A stretch of DNA of 64,000 nt. Source: Clarkia xantiana subsp. parviflora (lineage: Eukaryota; Streptophyta; Magnoliopsida; Myrtales; Onagraceae). Within the stretch, counting starts at the first letter, position 1. Each line of letters begins with the position of its first letter. Below the pieces are notes generated by a model that worked only from the letters and a program-made list of their open reading frames with translations, was not told the origin of the DNA and did not search any database. Shown here piece by piece: positions 44,731 to 59,509 of this stretch. The stretch is taken from contig JAPTYO010000007.1 of the NCBI GenBank assembly GCA_036873135.1, positions 22,054,763 to 22,118,762 of the forward strand, read 5' to 3'. The position numbers and the translations under genes were made by a program.

Positions 44731-45009
44731 CTAACCGCCACCACCACCACCGTCACCGCCTCCACCCCCACCATCTTCACCGCTGGATAAAATGATTGCG
44801 GTAGCTGCTGTGGCAGCCATAGCAGCACCTGCAGCTACAGCAACCCCACCACCATCCGCACCACCACCGGCACCGCTTTGATAATGATTATGAGTCGAAA
44901 TTCCTTCCCATCGTGATCTTCTTCTCACCGTAGAACCGGATTTGGTTCGCCGGTGGTGTCGTGATGATTTCTTACCAACATTACTATCCTTGCTAAGACA
45001 AGATCCCAT
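44731..45009 (-). CDS. Small N-myristoylation-signal Gly-tail protein
   Basis: A 92-residue intron-free frame, function unknown. MGSCLSK is a textbook N-myristoylation signal (Gly2, Ser6-like context) with Cys4 available for palmitoylation, so the protein should sit on the inner plasma membrane. A basic Ser/Arg region follows (KKSSRHHRRTKSGSTVRRRS, about 13-32), a Gly/Ala-rich hydrophobic segment (about 52-74, AAMAATAATAIILSS) and an acidic Gly tail (GEDGGGGGGDGGGGGG). It shares the terminal Gly-Asp tail with the transmembrane members but uses a lipid anchor. It shows no clear promoter homology to them, so common descent is uncertain. Confidence 0.6.
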   Translation of the reverse strand: MGSCLSKDSNVGKKSSRHHRRTKSGSTVRRRSRWEGISTHNHYQSGAGGGADGGGVAVAAGAAMAATAATAIILSSGEDGGGGGGDGGGGGG

Positions 45010-46030
45010 TAATTAATACTGCATCTAATTATAAGCTAGCTCCTGGCTATTGATTAAGACGTTTATAACTTTTTTTGTATCGTGACGAATAATGCACAAT
45101 GGCTCTAACGGTTCCTACTACATACATTCAATGAAGTTTTCTCTTGCCGAACGCATACGAAAGGTATCCTTGGGGATGGAACTCTGCAAGAAAGCAAAAT
45201 TTAGGGTTTCAGAAATAACCTAATTGATTAAATATAATTATATTTTAAATAAAAGTAAGAAGTTAATTTTCCAAACGCTAGCTTACAGAGATAATGAAGA
45301 AATAACGTATTGTCTTTGAGGAGATGCATCGTTCTTTTCTTAGACTCCCCCGGCAGTTTTTGGTGTTTCCTAACCGACATTTGTGCTTTTGACCAGATTT
45401 TGTAGCCTTTAAAATCTTTCGATATTTAGCTATACCTAAATAAACAGGTATGTTAAGCCAACCATAAACGTAGATGTCTTTAGTATTTTGTCTTTTAAGA
45501 AAAAATTGACCTTGGGGGGATTGTACTAACTTGTGAATAAATACCAAAATCAAAGTGCCTGAAAAATAACCAAAAACTAATATATATACTCTAATATATA
45601 TAGTAATTTCGGTATATAATAATCAAATGCTAATTAATACTAGCCTCATGGATGTTAACTTTAAGCTATTATTTATATATATCTATGACATTGATTAGTC
45701 ACTAAAAGAAAAGGTCAAATAGTCCGACACGACCATCATGTCACGAACTTAGTTCGTGTGCACTTTATCAAAATATATTTGTTGGATATGATAACTGATT
45801 CGAATTAAATACTTGGCACACAACAATAATGTAATATTGTTATGAAGAAAAGTGAGATTGACTAGGTTGTTCTAAGAAGAAGCCGAGCTAGTTGGAGTTT
45901 TTAAGAAATAGTTATAGAAGATAATTACAATATAAGAAAGAATGTAGTCTTCTTTGCACTATACTAAAAATTTGATGTCGTCGTGATTTGAATTGTTGGA
46001 TCGAAGAGAATTTTCGTATTAATTTTATAA
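45010..46030. other. Intergenic
   Basis: AT-rich promoter side of the myristoylated small gene. A frame on the minus strand at 45278-45553 has no ATG and is not called. No other feature. Confidence 0.45.
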
Positions 46031-46033
46031 TGA

Positions 46034-46640
46034 TAATTTTACAAGAAATTTCCCTTTTACCGGCGGCCAAAATTCACCACTAAAGATCCAAATGCCGTCA
46101 CAAAAGCTTAGTGGCGGCAAATTTTTTATCAAAAAAAACTCGGTGCTAAAGAATTTAGCGACGAAGTAGATGCTGCCAATAAATCCTGACACCACTAAAG
46201 TAATGGTTTTAGCAACAAAAAAAATGTCGATGCTAAAAATAGATTTTTTGTGACAGATTTTGACTACTGCTGCTATAACAGGCTTATAGTGTCGGCTTGT
46301 TCTACTCTAAAACATGCTTTAGCAACAGACTTAGCAGTTGTCATAAGTAACTTTTTGTGGCGGCTCTTTTCACAACTAAAACATGTTTTACTAAAAATAT
46401 GTTTACATTGACGATGTATTACTGCCGGTAAAAATTTATTATAGCAACAAAAAAAGATGTTGCCAAATATAGTTCTTTTGTGGCGGCAAATATCGTAACT
46501 AAATCACGATTGTTTGTAGTGACATTTTTTTTTCAAATAGGCTTGTAGTGGCAGTAAAATACCGCAAGTAAAACAATATTTTTTTGTTGGTAAAATTACA
46601 CAAGTAAATCATTACTTTTACTATGGAAATTGATATTGCT
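46034..46640. mobile_element. Degraded CACTA subterminal region
   Basis: Begins TTTACAAGAAATTTCCC, a decayed CACTACAAGAAA-like end. Continues with scattered AGTGGCGGCAAA, CCACTAAAG and TTTTAGCAACAG motifs in both orientations, like the subterminal arrays of the 17-kb CACTA element. No right terminus recognised. Confidence 0.5.
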
Positions 46641-47656
46641 ATACACGATATCAATTAGCTTACTAATTCGTAATGCATAAATGAAATAGAACACCAACAT
46701 ATACATGTATTGTATTGGCGTTCTCTTTCATTAATACATATTATACATTACGAACATTCTAGTAGGAATATCTAATTTATAAGAATATTTTCCATAAAAT
46801 ACACATTTAGAATCATTAAAGTTATCTTTGAAACGTACATTTATTTAAAGTTTCATCTTACTGACCTTATAGAATAAACATTTAGAATCACCTAAGTGAC
46901 CTTAAAATATACATTTAGAGTCCCCAAGTTTAACCTCAAAACACATATTTAAAGTCAAATTTAATTTAAAAATTCATTTAAATTCACCAAATTAACTCTT
47001 AAACAAACAGTAAGAGTCACCATGGTTAATCCCAGTGACCACTGAATTGAAGTACCAACATAATGATAACTGGTTGATTATTAGTAAGTTAACTTTTCAT
47101 CTAATTTTTCGTTCAATACTAACGTGGTGAAAGGGGCCATGTAGATTAAAAATTATTCTTTTAATTATATCCATATATTTTTTATCTTCTTTATACAATA
47201 TTATTGATGGTGTTTATCATATTTTTCGATTATTATTTTTCTCAAAAGTAAGGTAATAACCAGAAAATAATTTATTAATTCGATTGCACGCAATTTTATT
47301 TTTAAATGAAAAATAAGATGAAGAAAATGTAACTAAATATTACAAGTTTAAACAAAGTATTGGCGAACTAATAAAGTAGAGAGAGTCGGGTTTTGTTAAA
47401 TGCTTTTCCCTAATTAAACTTCTACCTTTTGCACGCAGACCCAATAGGCCTACCTTCTAACCAATGCACGCTAACCCAGTAGTAGGCCTAGCTATGCTCT
47501 CCATCAGCAACTTCCTTCATTCGACTGGCCCAGATACTTTTCAACATTTGCCTCTGTTGCTTTTCTTTCCTGGGATTAAGTGAAGTTAAATATTATTGCG
47601 CACAAATGAAATAGGGTTTGATAGCTAAAATAAGGTCTACCACATAATGATGGTCA
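46641..47656. other. AT-rich intergenic
   Basis: No gene seen; a repeated ACATTTAGAATCAC-like phrase (46800-47000) suggests an old minor repeat. Confidence 0.45.
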
Positions 47657-47667
47657 GGATAATGAAG

Positions 47668-47967
47668 TTTTTTTTTTTTTTTTAAATAAAAAAATACAAC
47701 TGCGACAATCAGCCGATATCGTCTACAATCACATAAGCTTCTGTTTGTCCTTGACAATCAAACATCATAGGTTGAGAAACAAAATCCGGAGGCTTAAATT
47801 GCACGATAAACATATTATCAATCTTCCAGGTTTCTTAGCGAGTAAGTCAGCTACTTTATTAGCTTCTCGAAAAATGTGTCTAAATTGAATCCTCTAAAGG
47901 ATTCAAGAAGCAACCAATCCAAAATCAAAAGCATTAGAGGTCTATCACCAAAATCAAAGGCATTAGA
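47668..47967 (-). mobile_element. 5'-truncated LINE, RNase H end
   Basis: About 300 bp with a poly(A) tail on the minus strand (T-run from 47668). It is flanked by perfect 11-bp duplications GGATAATGAAG (47657-47667, 47968-47978). On the minus strand it encodes HIFREANKVADLLAKKPG, the C-terminal RNase H signature of plant non-LTR retrotransposons. Only the extreme 3' end was inserted. Confidence 0.8.
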
Positions 47968-47978
47968 GGATAATGAAG

Positions 47979-48659
47979 CTTAATTAAGCTGATGTTGCAT
48001 GATGATAATTGGATGAAAAAGAAAATGAAGCTACTGAAGTAGCTTAAAGTTGAATAAGTTGAAGTTTGAAGTTCAAGTTACTGAAGTTGCTGAAGTCCAA
48101 GATTAGTGATGTTTGTTGAGTTTAACTCAAGTTTAAGGTTGTTTTCAGTTGAGTTGTGTGATGTAAGAACAATCTCTAAATTTAGGACAGTTTCCAAGTT
48201 GTGGATTTGGTAATTTTACTTGCACTTGAATAAAATAGATTGGTCGAGTCTGCAGATTAGTTTCCCTCTATCCTCTCTCAATTCGTACATGATATAAGTT
48301 CGATTCCTTGATTGCAACCAGGATCAAACATTGAGTTACATTACAACATTACAATGATGAATCAATCTATGACACCAGTGAATCCTCATTGTAGTATCAA
48401 AACATCTTCCTTTCACCAAAACATTATGGTGAAGGTGATCATCATATCTTATATATAAACAACATCAATATTTTCTGGTATGAAAAGCCAAGAGTGCTTG
48501 ATTGGTTTGAATTGTATCCCAATCAATGTCACAGTAAACAAAAGAACAAAGAAAATACATTACAACTACAAAAAAATGGCAACCGGATGATGAATTCTAC
48601 GAGATGGAGTTCTCTAGGGCCGGCTTCAGTGAAAAGAGCCGAGCACGCAGCAGCCACAG
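47979..48659. other. Intergenic / MAPK 3' UTR
   Basis: 3' flank of the MAP kinase gene; no other feature recognised. Confidence 0.45.
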
Positions 48660-51362
<2,703 letters not shown>

Positions 51363-51740
51363 CAACAAAATTAGAAGAAATGATATTTTTCGACGGATTA
51401 AAGATCAAGTCTCTATCATTTTACCATTAAGTTTACTGCGAGAGCAACGAAGATCGAGTGATGATTGCGAGGATTGAAGAAGAAGAGTTTGGTGTTGGAA
51501 ATGAAGAAAATTAAGGTAATGTACGAGGAATCGAAATGGCTTTGAGTGGTTCTGAAGTTCCAGAATAAGGAATGTAATTGGCAACCTCACGTTGGTTCCT
51601 ATGTTTTTGCTTTACCCGCTCATGTTGTGCACTTCCCCCATGCAAATAGCTCGTTTCAATTGACCGAGCAATCATCAACTTAATTATGTCTTATGTTCTT
51701 TATGTGCAATATAAAGTGGGCAAGTGTTTTTTTCTTTAGG
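51363..51740. other. MAPK 5' UTR and promoter
   Basis: Leader region of the MAPK gene, perhaps with a 5' UTR intron ending at 51342. Beyond 51600 no feature. Confidence 0.4.
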
Positions 51741-51757
51741 GTTTCGAAGGGTTAATA

Positions 51758-52276
51758 ACTAAAAAATTGTCCAAAGTTTACTATATGTTAAAAGTAGGTT
51801 TCTGAAGTTTCAAATGTTAAATTGTAGTGTCCAAGGTTTTAATTTTGTTAACATGTGGTGTCTCGGTATGATTACTTTAGAGAAGTCTATTCCGACGAAA
51901 CCGACTATTAAATTCGAGCTCACATACACACTCCCTTCTCGTCATCTTGCCTGGACCGTCACCTAAGAAGCTGACTACATCCGCGCAAGTAAATCTCGCT
52001 CCGTTGTAGTTGGAAATCGTTCCACACCACTCTACTTGAAACTTTTTTTTTATGTTCAACTTTTGGGGTGAAATTTGACGATTTTGTGAAAAGTAAAGAG
52101 TGATTGATTATGAGTGGGAGAGAGCGTTAATGCAAATAATTGAATGGAGATGAAAAGACACCTCAAGACACCAAATTTCGATAAAAATGAAACCTAGGAG
52201 TTGGGATAGTCCATTTTAACATTCAAAACTTCATACACCTATTTTTAACATTGAGTAAACCTTTGACAGTTTTTTA
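51758..52276. mobile_element. TIR element, possibly Mutator-like MITE
   Basis: About 520 bp with diverged inverted repeats of roughly 100 bp. The left arm has GTTTACTATATGTTAAAAGT; the right arm inverted has GTTTACTCAATGTTAAAAAT. Both then share GAAGTTT and AATGTTAAA. No transposase; the flanking duplication is unclear. Confidence 0.5.
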
Positions 52277-53076
52277 ATAGATTATTTATAAATTGCTAGT
52301 TGATGTTTTGGAAGTTAAATAAATGGTTCAGTTCATCATTTGGTTAATGTTTGTTTAATATGGATTAATAGTTACTTTTGTTTGTTATAAAATGATTAAA
52401 TTATTATTATAAAATGATATTTGCGCCCTTACTTTCAATCAAATAGTGTTATTGGTGCTCTTCCTCAAATTCCTAAAAAAAAATCAAATTGTTCAAAAAA
52501 AAATAAAAATAGAACGAACTCATCAGCTGCTGGGGTACGATTCTAACCAAGCAGCAGCTCCTGAGTTTGAAATCGAACCCACGTGCAATGTTTAGATCGA
52601 ACCCAGCATTTGCTGCAAGGTTCAATTTAAATACACAACATATGCTGCAAGGTCGATATAACCATTTGTTCGACTATTTTCTCATCACTTATCCAGCACG
52701 TGACCCATTCTGAGAAAGTTAGACGAATTTACTACGAAACTAGCGATTCGTACATACGTAAAGCTTATTGGCAAAATATTTTTGAAAAGCATTAACTAAC
52801 AATTTGTTTAACAGCTGATGTACTTAACCATAATCATAAACCACATAGCCAATGAAAAGAGAAGAGAATCGAAGCAGGGAACATACCTTTTCGTACAATA
52901 CATTAATTAAGGAAACAATAATTTGCACATCCTAGCCATTGTTCTTTAGCGTTATGGCTAATTGATCTGATCAAGAACATGCATATTTCAAAACCCATAA
53001 ATGAGCATATAAACATTTAAATCCATCTTATCTTATAAACCTTACATTAATGCAGATCTCTCTACCTTCTACTTAG
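52277..53076. other. Intergenic / BLH 3' flank
   Basis: AT-rich. CAGCAGCTCCTGAGTTTGAA and CTGCAAGGTYSA-type phrases near 52530-52660 may be repeat remnants. No gene. Confidence 0.45.
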
Positions 53077-54865
53077 CTATCCAACGAAGTCATGCAAGAG
53101 CTGCCCTCCATACACATCCCTCGCAAAGTGCCGATGCTGCGCCTCAAACCCGCCAATCACATAACCCTCGTGATTACTACCGTCGAGACCGATCCCATAT
53201 CGCTGAACATCGTTCACCTGAAACGGTTCCGACAAGCTCATTCCATTGTTGTTTTGGTGAAGTCCGAGGGTTAGAGAAACAGCATTGTTTACACCTCCGA
53301 AAGAAGCATGGGGTTGATGATGATGATGATGATGATCGTAAGAAAGATCCCGTCTCTCATCACTTCCAGGAACATCCAGGACATCGTTGCGGGTTCTCTT
53401 GAGTGGCGATGCTTCGTGACCGCGTTGTGTAGAGGTTGACGGAGTTTCGGAAGGTATCGGGTTTACTAAATTAGGGAAGTCATCAGTTGTTCTTGTGGAT
53501 GGATTATTGCTCCTTTCTTCCCTTTGTGATGATTTCTCGCCTTGTTGCGTCTCCAGCATGTGGATTTCTTCCACCATGGGCTTCCACAGTCGCACTCTTG
53601 CATTGATAAACCAGTTCGAAACCTGTGGCCAAATAGACAAGGCACTTCAGATATATAAATGATGCAAATTAGACATGATATTGGATATGATCCCAAATTT
53701 TTTAGCATGAGGCAGATTGACTAATTGAAGCCACGACACTCGCCCAAATTGGATCGCTTGAGAGTAAACAACACAACATTACGTAGAAAATGAAAATGAG
53801 TGACAATATAAGTATACGAGGCTTTTGCCACCTATCGCGTATAAATTATTAGGGTTAAAAAATTCACCGCATGAGGGGTTTCAAATACTATGACATAACA
53901 GTAGCGTACACAATAATGTATCTGTTAGGGAATAAGACTTACGACTTAACCAACATTCCTACAAACTCGAACTTATGAGTGAAGGTATTCGGTATGCACT
54001 ATATTCTCTTAGGCACACTTTAAGATAAACAACGATTTGAATTAGATAGCATGATAACTGGGTTAATGGGTTCACCTGACTTCGTGACAATCCGGTTTGT
54101 TTAGCCAACATTATCTTATCCGTGTCAGTTGGATATCTGTAGTGCAAGATTGATTGCAGAAGAATCAGATACTTAAGTAGATTGCATCAAAGAAAAGCAA
54201 ACTAGTAAAGTGGTAAATCATAGTTATTACGGGTGCAGAAAGTGATCGAAGAGCCACGCCCTGAGGACTGTAACAGCGCGCTCGGGAAGCCCCCTCTGAG
54301 GACGCCAAATAGGTTGGTGCTCAAGATATCCCGAACTTGAGAGTCTTTGGCCATATTGGATGCCATCGCTGCTCCTGAGCCTTGGGGATTCAATTTTACT
54401 CTTATTAGGGTTTTCACGACCACATTCCTTGTTATTCAACTGTAATTGGTCAGTGATCGCATTCTTCAAGCACCTAAAATGCTTGGACATGGCTTTCACT
54501 GCTAAATTCGCGTAGGGAGCTGCATTACCAAAACCAGCAACGTACTCGAAAGACTCCACAACATCTTGCATTTGTTGGTAGTACTGTCTGTACCTCCTGC
54601 ATACCTAGGATTTTCCAAAAATAGCAAGTTAGAGAAAGAAGAAAATAAAAGGGCAATACTGTACTGAAGTAAGACCAGCATTTGTAATACTGTAGCACTT
54701 ACTAAACCTGGAACAAACAAAAATAAGCAAAAACCGCATCAGAAATACTTAAAAATGAGAAAGTGGGCATGCGAATGTCCACCGACTGTGTCTTGAAACA
54801 CATATGCGCTCAAAACCGCATTGGTGTTAGTTTTTGATAGTGCTATTGTTTCACACAAGTTTCAC

Positions 54866-54906
<41 letters not shown>

Positions 54907-57128
54907 CATGGCACAGTTCAAGGCAACAAGATTCATAAAACTCTGATTTTTGAAGGTAGGTAGTGAAGCATGGAATGAAATGCTTACTTCATTTCTAACT
55001 ACATAAAAAAAACCTAAAATCCAGTAAGGTAACTGCAACATTTTAAAAAATGCCTTGAATAGGATAATGTGTCTTCAAACATCAGAAAAAAGATTCACGT
55101 CGACTGTCAATGGTTAAGTCGACCTCTCATCAACTTCATCTAATCATATTTACTAAGTTTGTTTACAAGAAGATTGTTTGTGTAAGCTATAAGAATATAA
55201 GTGGAGTAAACATAGTACTATACAATTCCTAATCTATCAAATCTACTACACACTCGACTATATAAGGGATACTAATTCTTAATGCAAGTCGGATGAATTT
55301 TTAAGAAACGACTCAAATATTGATATAGTAGTTGATGCAAAACCAATACGTATCGAGTACGCACCACAGGTACGTTTAGAAACCAACCAAAATTTTCACA
55401 TAATTATTTTACAAACTATATAAAAGAAAAAAAAAATTCTGAGGACATACTACATATAAGGTAGGAGAATATAAATATAGGGAACAGCTTGTTATCTTAG
55501 TAGTATAATTTTCGCATCGACTGTAGAAAATATTTTTTAGATTATAAATTAGTAGAATATTGAAACGGGTTGCCTGACTACCCTAAACACTATAAAGGTT
55601 CGTGAAGAACTCAGGTCTAAGAAAACTTGTTTTTATTTGTTAGGGGTAGAGTATATATATATATTCATAGGGTTGGATTATGCTTATAAGTAAATTTGAA
55701 TGTGTTTGATCGACCATTAAAGAATATTCACCAATCTGCAGCAATCTCCCGAAATGTGCTTGCCTGGCTGGCAGGTTGGGTTCTTTTCCTGGTCAATTTC
55801 TCCTTTGATTTCTTCAGTGACAAATTAAATTAGTACGCTTATAAAGAACAAAATTATATTTGAGCATATATTCGTTCTCTGTGTGTTATATCTACTGATA
55901 GATATACCCTCTCTCTCTCTATTACTATATATATATATATATATGTGGGTGTGGGTGTGTATGTATACGTATATGTATATGAACTTTACCAAAAATATGA
56001 TTTTGAGACCGCCGAGGCAATCTTACTTGCCCAATAATTTCACCTGCATTAAAACCCAAGTGCAGCTCTATATAACCTATATATATAAGCTATTGGCCTC
56101 TACTGAAATCTGCATTTACCCTTTTGTCGTATTGATTTGTTCTCAAAATGTATTCAAGCTTATTATAGTTGACACAAAACCTCAACAATGAATTGTTACA
56201 TTATTTAAAGTTAGGATACAAAAACATGCAATTAGATTTGAGAAAGTGATATGAAAATTATTAAGCATACCTCCTCAAGCATCGAAATGAGCCGAGACTT
56301 CTTTCTCCGGAACTCTCCTGCATCTCCGCAGTTGCTGATGCTATTTGAGCTACTTTCGCCGTTGCTCAGACCCTCCACCATCGAAACATCCACCATCAAG
56401 CTCGAATCCGCCGGACCCATCATCTCCGGCGGGTCATGACCCACCTCACAGAGCTCTTCCAGTAGCTGCTGGGTGGGTTTCAGAAACCTCGACCCCTTCA
56501 AAATAGAGGAGTAGCCTGTGAACGGCCCGAGCGGCCCGGAGCTCCTCGCCGCTGACTCGTTCTGCTGTAATCCACCTCCGGCGACGGTCGGGATCAGGTA
56601 ACCTCCGGCAGTGATGGTGGTCGATCCATACCTCTGCAGGTTCAGGGAGAGGCTGCTGGGGTTGTTGTCGTGGCCATGAGAAGAAAGCGAGAGAGCCAAA
56701 GCGTTGTTGTTATGATAGGACTGAGCCAAGTCACGAAACTGGGGCGGTTGAAGGACAAACGGATCGTTGCTCTCGCCGGAGTTCATGTCAGCGACAGTGT
56801 TAGGGTTTACGGCCATGGACGAGTGGGGATGGTTCGTGTATAGACGATGCAGGTACTGCTGATAAGGACCTTCTTCTTTGACCAAAGGATGAGGTGGGTC
56901 GTCGGACTTGCAGTTTTGGTCAGCAGCGGCGGTGAAGAGATGGTGGTTCTGGTTATGGAAGCCGCCGGCGGCGGCGGCCGCGCAAGATAGCAAATCGGAA
57001 GGCAGGAGCGAAGGATCATAGACGGGGAGAAGGGCGGCGGCTTCCATGCTGCTGCTGGCGCCGCCTACTCGGAGCTTGTCCCTGCGGCTCTGCTGAGGAA
57101 CGTGGTAAGAATCGAAACCCTCCGCCAT
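53077..57128 (-). CDS. BEL1-like homeodomain factor, BLH2/BLH4 (SAWTOOTH) type
   Basis: Four exons (minus): 56271-57128, 54231-54604, 54076-54136, 53077-53622, all GT-AG and in phase, giving about 612 residues. SKY box in exon 1 ([20 protein letters not shown]). BELL domain across the exon 1/2 junction ([14 protein letters not shown] then [33 protein letters not shown]). TALE homeodomain over exons 2-4 ([54 protein letters not shown]). ZIBEL-like motif SLTLGLHQ near the end, plus a His tract. BELL proteins bind DNA as nuclear heterodimers with KNOX proteins; BLH2/4 restrict KNOX activity in leaf margins in Arabidopsis. The residues after the BELL helix (ITDQLQL) fit the BLH2/4 clade, not BEL1 or PNY. 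Start ATG gives an Ala/Gly-rich N-terminus. Intron 1 (1.67 kb) contains a 33-base A run (about 54869-54901). Confidence 0.92.
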
Positions 57129-59250
57129 AGCCGCCGCAGCTGCAGAAAGAGTAAGCTTCTCCGGCGGAGAGAGGAAGGAAAAAATTGGATCAGAGATAGA
57201 AAGAGGGAGAGAGGGTGGAGATATTGAAATGAAAGGCCATCATAGATTACTTCTCAGGAGCTGAAATAATATGGCAGAGAAGACTGGCGTAGTTTAGCAG
57301 CCATATACAGACGGGAACTGGAACAGTGCAAATGGATAGACTGACCAACTATAAAATAAATGAGATTAGCTGGATTTTAATTTGCTTAGTTCAATAAGTA
57401 GCAATTGATGATGTAACAGTTAATAGCTTAAATAAAGTTTAATGCTAAACAATAATTTTCAAAAAAAAAAATCCAAAATTGTCTTCTCTATTATTTTATG
57501 ATTGCAATTGAAATTAAAGCTAACTTATTTATTATTAAAAATAAAATAAACTCTAATGTTACTATGTGTGGGCTCAAACATTGACTTCATCTTTTGTAAT
57601 TAATTGAGGTTAAACTTCTATATTCTATATGATATGAAATTTTAAACATATAAAATGATAGTTGAAAGCGTGGGCGTGGCATAAACTTTAGCAGTTAGAA
57701 AACTAAAATAGATGAAGCATTGTTCTTTTTAATATTATATATTATATATATATAATATATCAGGGCTAATTAGTAATAGATAAGGTAATCTTATAACACA
57801 ATTGCATTATGTCACATATTGTGTTGTATAGTAAATTAAATGATGAACAATGTCATAGATGTAATGTAATATTACAGGTGGGTTAAAGAATTTTTTTTTT
57901 TTTTTTAGAAGTTTAAAGAAAATACGCCAAATAGATGTTATTTATTGTGTAGGATTATGTTAAAAATTGATGTAATCTCAAATATTGTACCATTTTTATA
58001 CTGCTTTTAAAAATGAAATATTCAATATTATTAATTATTATTATAATTTGGCCAAAAAAATTATTATTATTATTATTTCTTATTATTATTTGAACATTTC
58101 AATATTTGATGATATAAAAAATAAGATGCGCGGTAACTTAACTTGTAGGATGAGTTAGGTCTAAATCATTATATATGGCGCATCAGATCAAGCTATTCAA
58201 CCGGTGTGGTAGTCGTTATACTTATATTTACTATAATATCCTCTGGCTTATTAGAATTTATCTTCCGTTTAATCGAGTTGCCTAATACTTTTTTTTCCTT
58301 GTGCTTGTCAAATCAAGTCACCTTTGGGCCTCTCACGATTCCATAATTAACAATATTTTGGTACCATTCATTCAATAATAAAACGTCTCATAAACTCAAA
58401 TCAATTAATGGAAATGTTCAATACAATCTTATTCATGTTTTAGCAGAAATTATTATTTAAATTTTTATATATTTAAACTTAGAGTCATTAATATAAATAT
58501 ATTTTTATTAAAATTTTAGAGATAAGTTGTTGAATATGTGTATTCATTTTATTCAAATATGATATGATACATACTTCAATAAATAAAATTATTATTTACT
58601 TACATAATATATAATAAAAAAAAATCTTGTTACATAAACTAAATATTATAATTTAACGTTACGAGGTACAATGTTGTTGAAGTCAGTGTGATTGGCGCTA
58701 TTCCATCCCATCCATGAGTAGAGTTCCACTTCCACCGATGTGGTTTAGTAAATTGAGAGTGCCAAATAAGTTGAGTTATTTCATTTCTTTATCAATGAAA
58801 TTCAACTTTTTGTATAAATGTTTACTCTATATTGATTTATTGTCCTTATTAAACATGATATTAGAGCATAATCCTGATTAACGGTGTTGGGTTACGATTC
58901 AAGATAGACTGGTGTCGACAGTCGGTAAGTCAGGTCAATTAAAGCCGAAACTCCAAAGTAAAAGTCCACAACTACTTATGTCTAGAATTAAGAGAGAAAG
59001 ACAAATAGTCGACACTCTCTTCTAAGAATTGCGACAACCACGACGACCTTAAAAGACAAGAGTGACATCTCTTAATAAAAATTCTCTTTAAAAAGAGTAA
59101 GGCGAGGCAACTACCTGACCTCCTTGAAGAAACTCTTCCTTTTAAAAAAAGAGGTCAGGTGGCGTCCTACTTGTCACCACATCTATGAAGAAACCTCTCA
59201 TCTTAAGGAATGATGAGGTGTCGACCTACTTGTCACATGCATCTACCGCC
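57129..59250. other. BLH promoter/5' UTR and intergenic
   Basis: 57130-57230 is GA/CT-rich leader. Beyond that the sequence is AT-rich without a gene. 59095-59250 contains two diverged copies of a GAGGT...CCTACTTGTCAC unit. Confidence 0.45.
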
Positions 59251-59253
59251 ATG

Positions 59254-59438
59254 AAGAAGAGAAATTCTTGAATACATCAGCTGCAACACATGGCAGCTGA
59301 TGTGTTACATCTCAGCCAATTTAAATGTGCATGTGGCAATGTGTCACTATTTTTGCCACATGTCACATGCAATTGGCTGAGATGTAACACATCAGCTGCC
59401 ATGTGTTGCAGTTGATGTATTCAAGAATTTCTCTTCTT
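59254..59438. repeat. 185-bp near-perfect hairpin (foldback)
   Basis: Two arms of about 80 bp, AAGAAGAGAAATTCTTGAAT... and its inverse ending ATTCAAGAATTTCTCTTCTT, pair with few mismatches around a short T-rich loop near 59345-59355. Both arms contain CATCAGCTGCCATGTGTTGC or its complement. It resembles a MITE or a young miRNA-type precursor. Confidence 0.75.
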
Positions 59439-59509
59439 TATATTATCTCCCTCGGCTTTTATATTGTGTTCTGTTATAGTTTAGCCCTTTAAAACTTAAC
59501 GATAGTCTC

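Noticed and set aside
45278..45553. 91-codon minus-strand frame
   Set aside because: Opens with TTG, has no ATG and no recognisable features.
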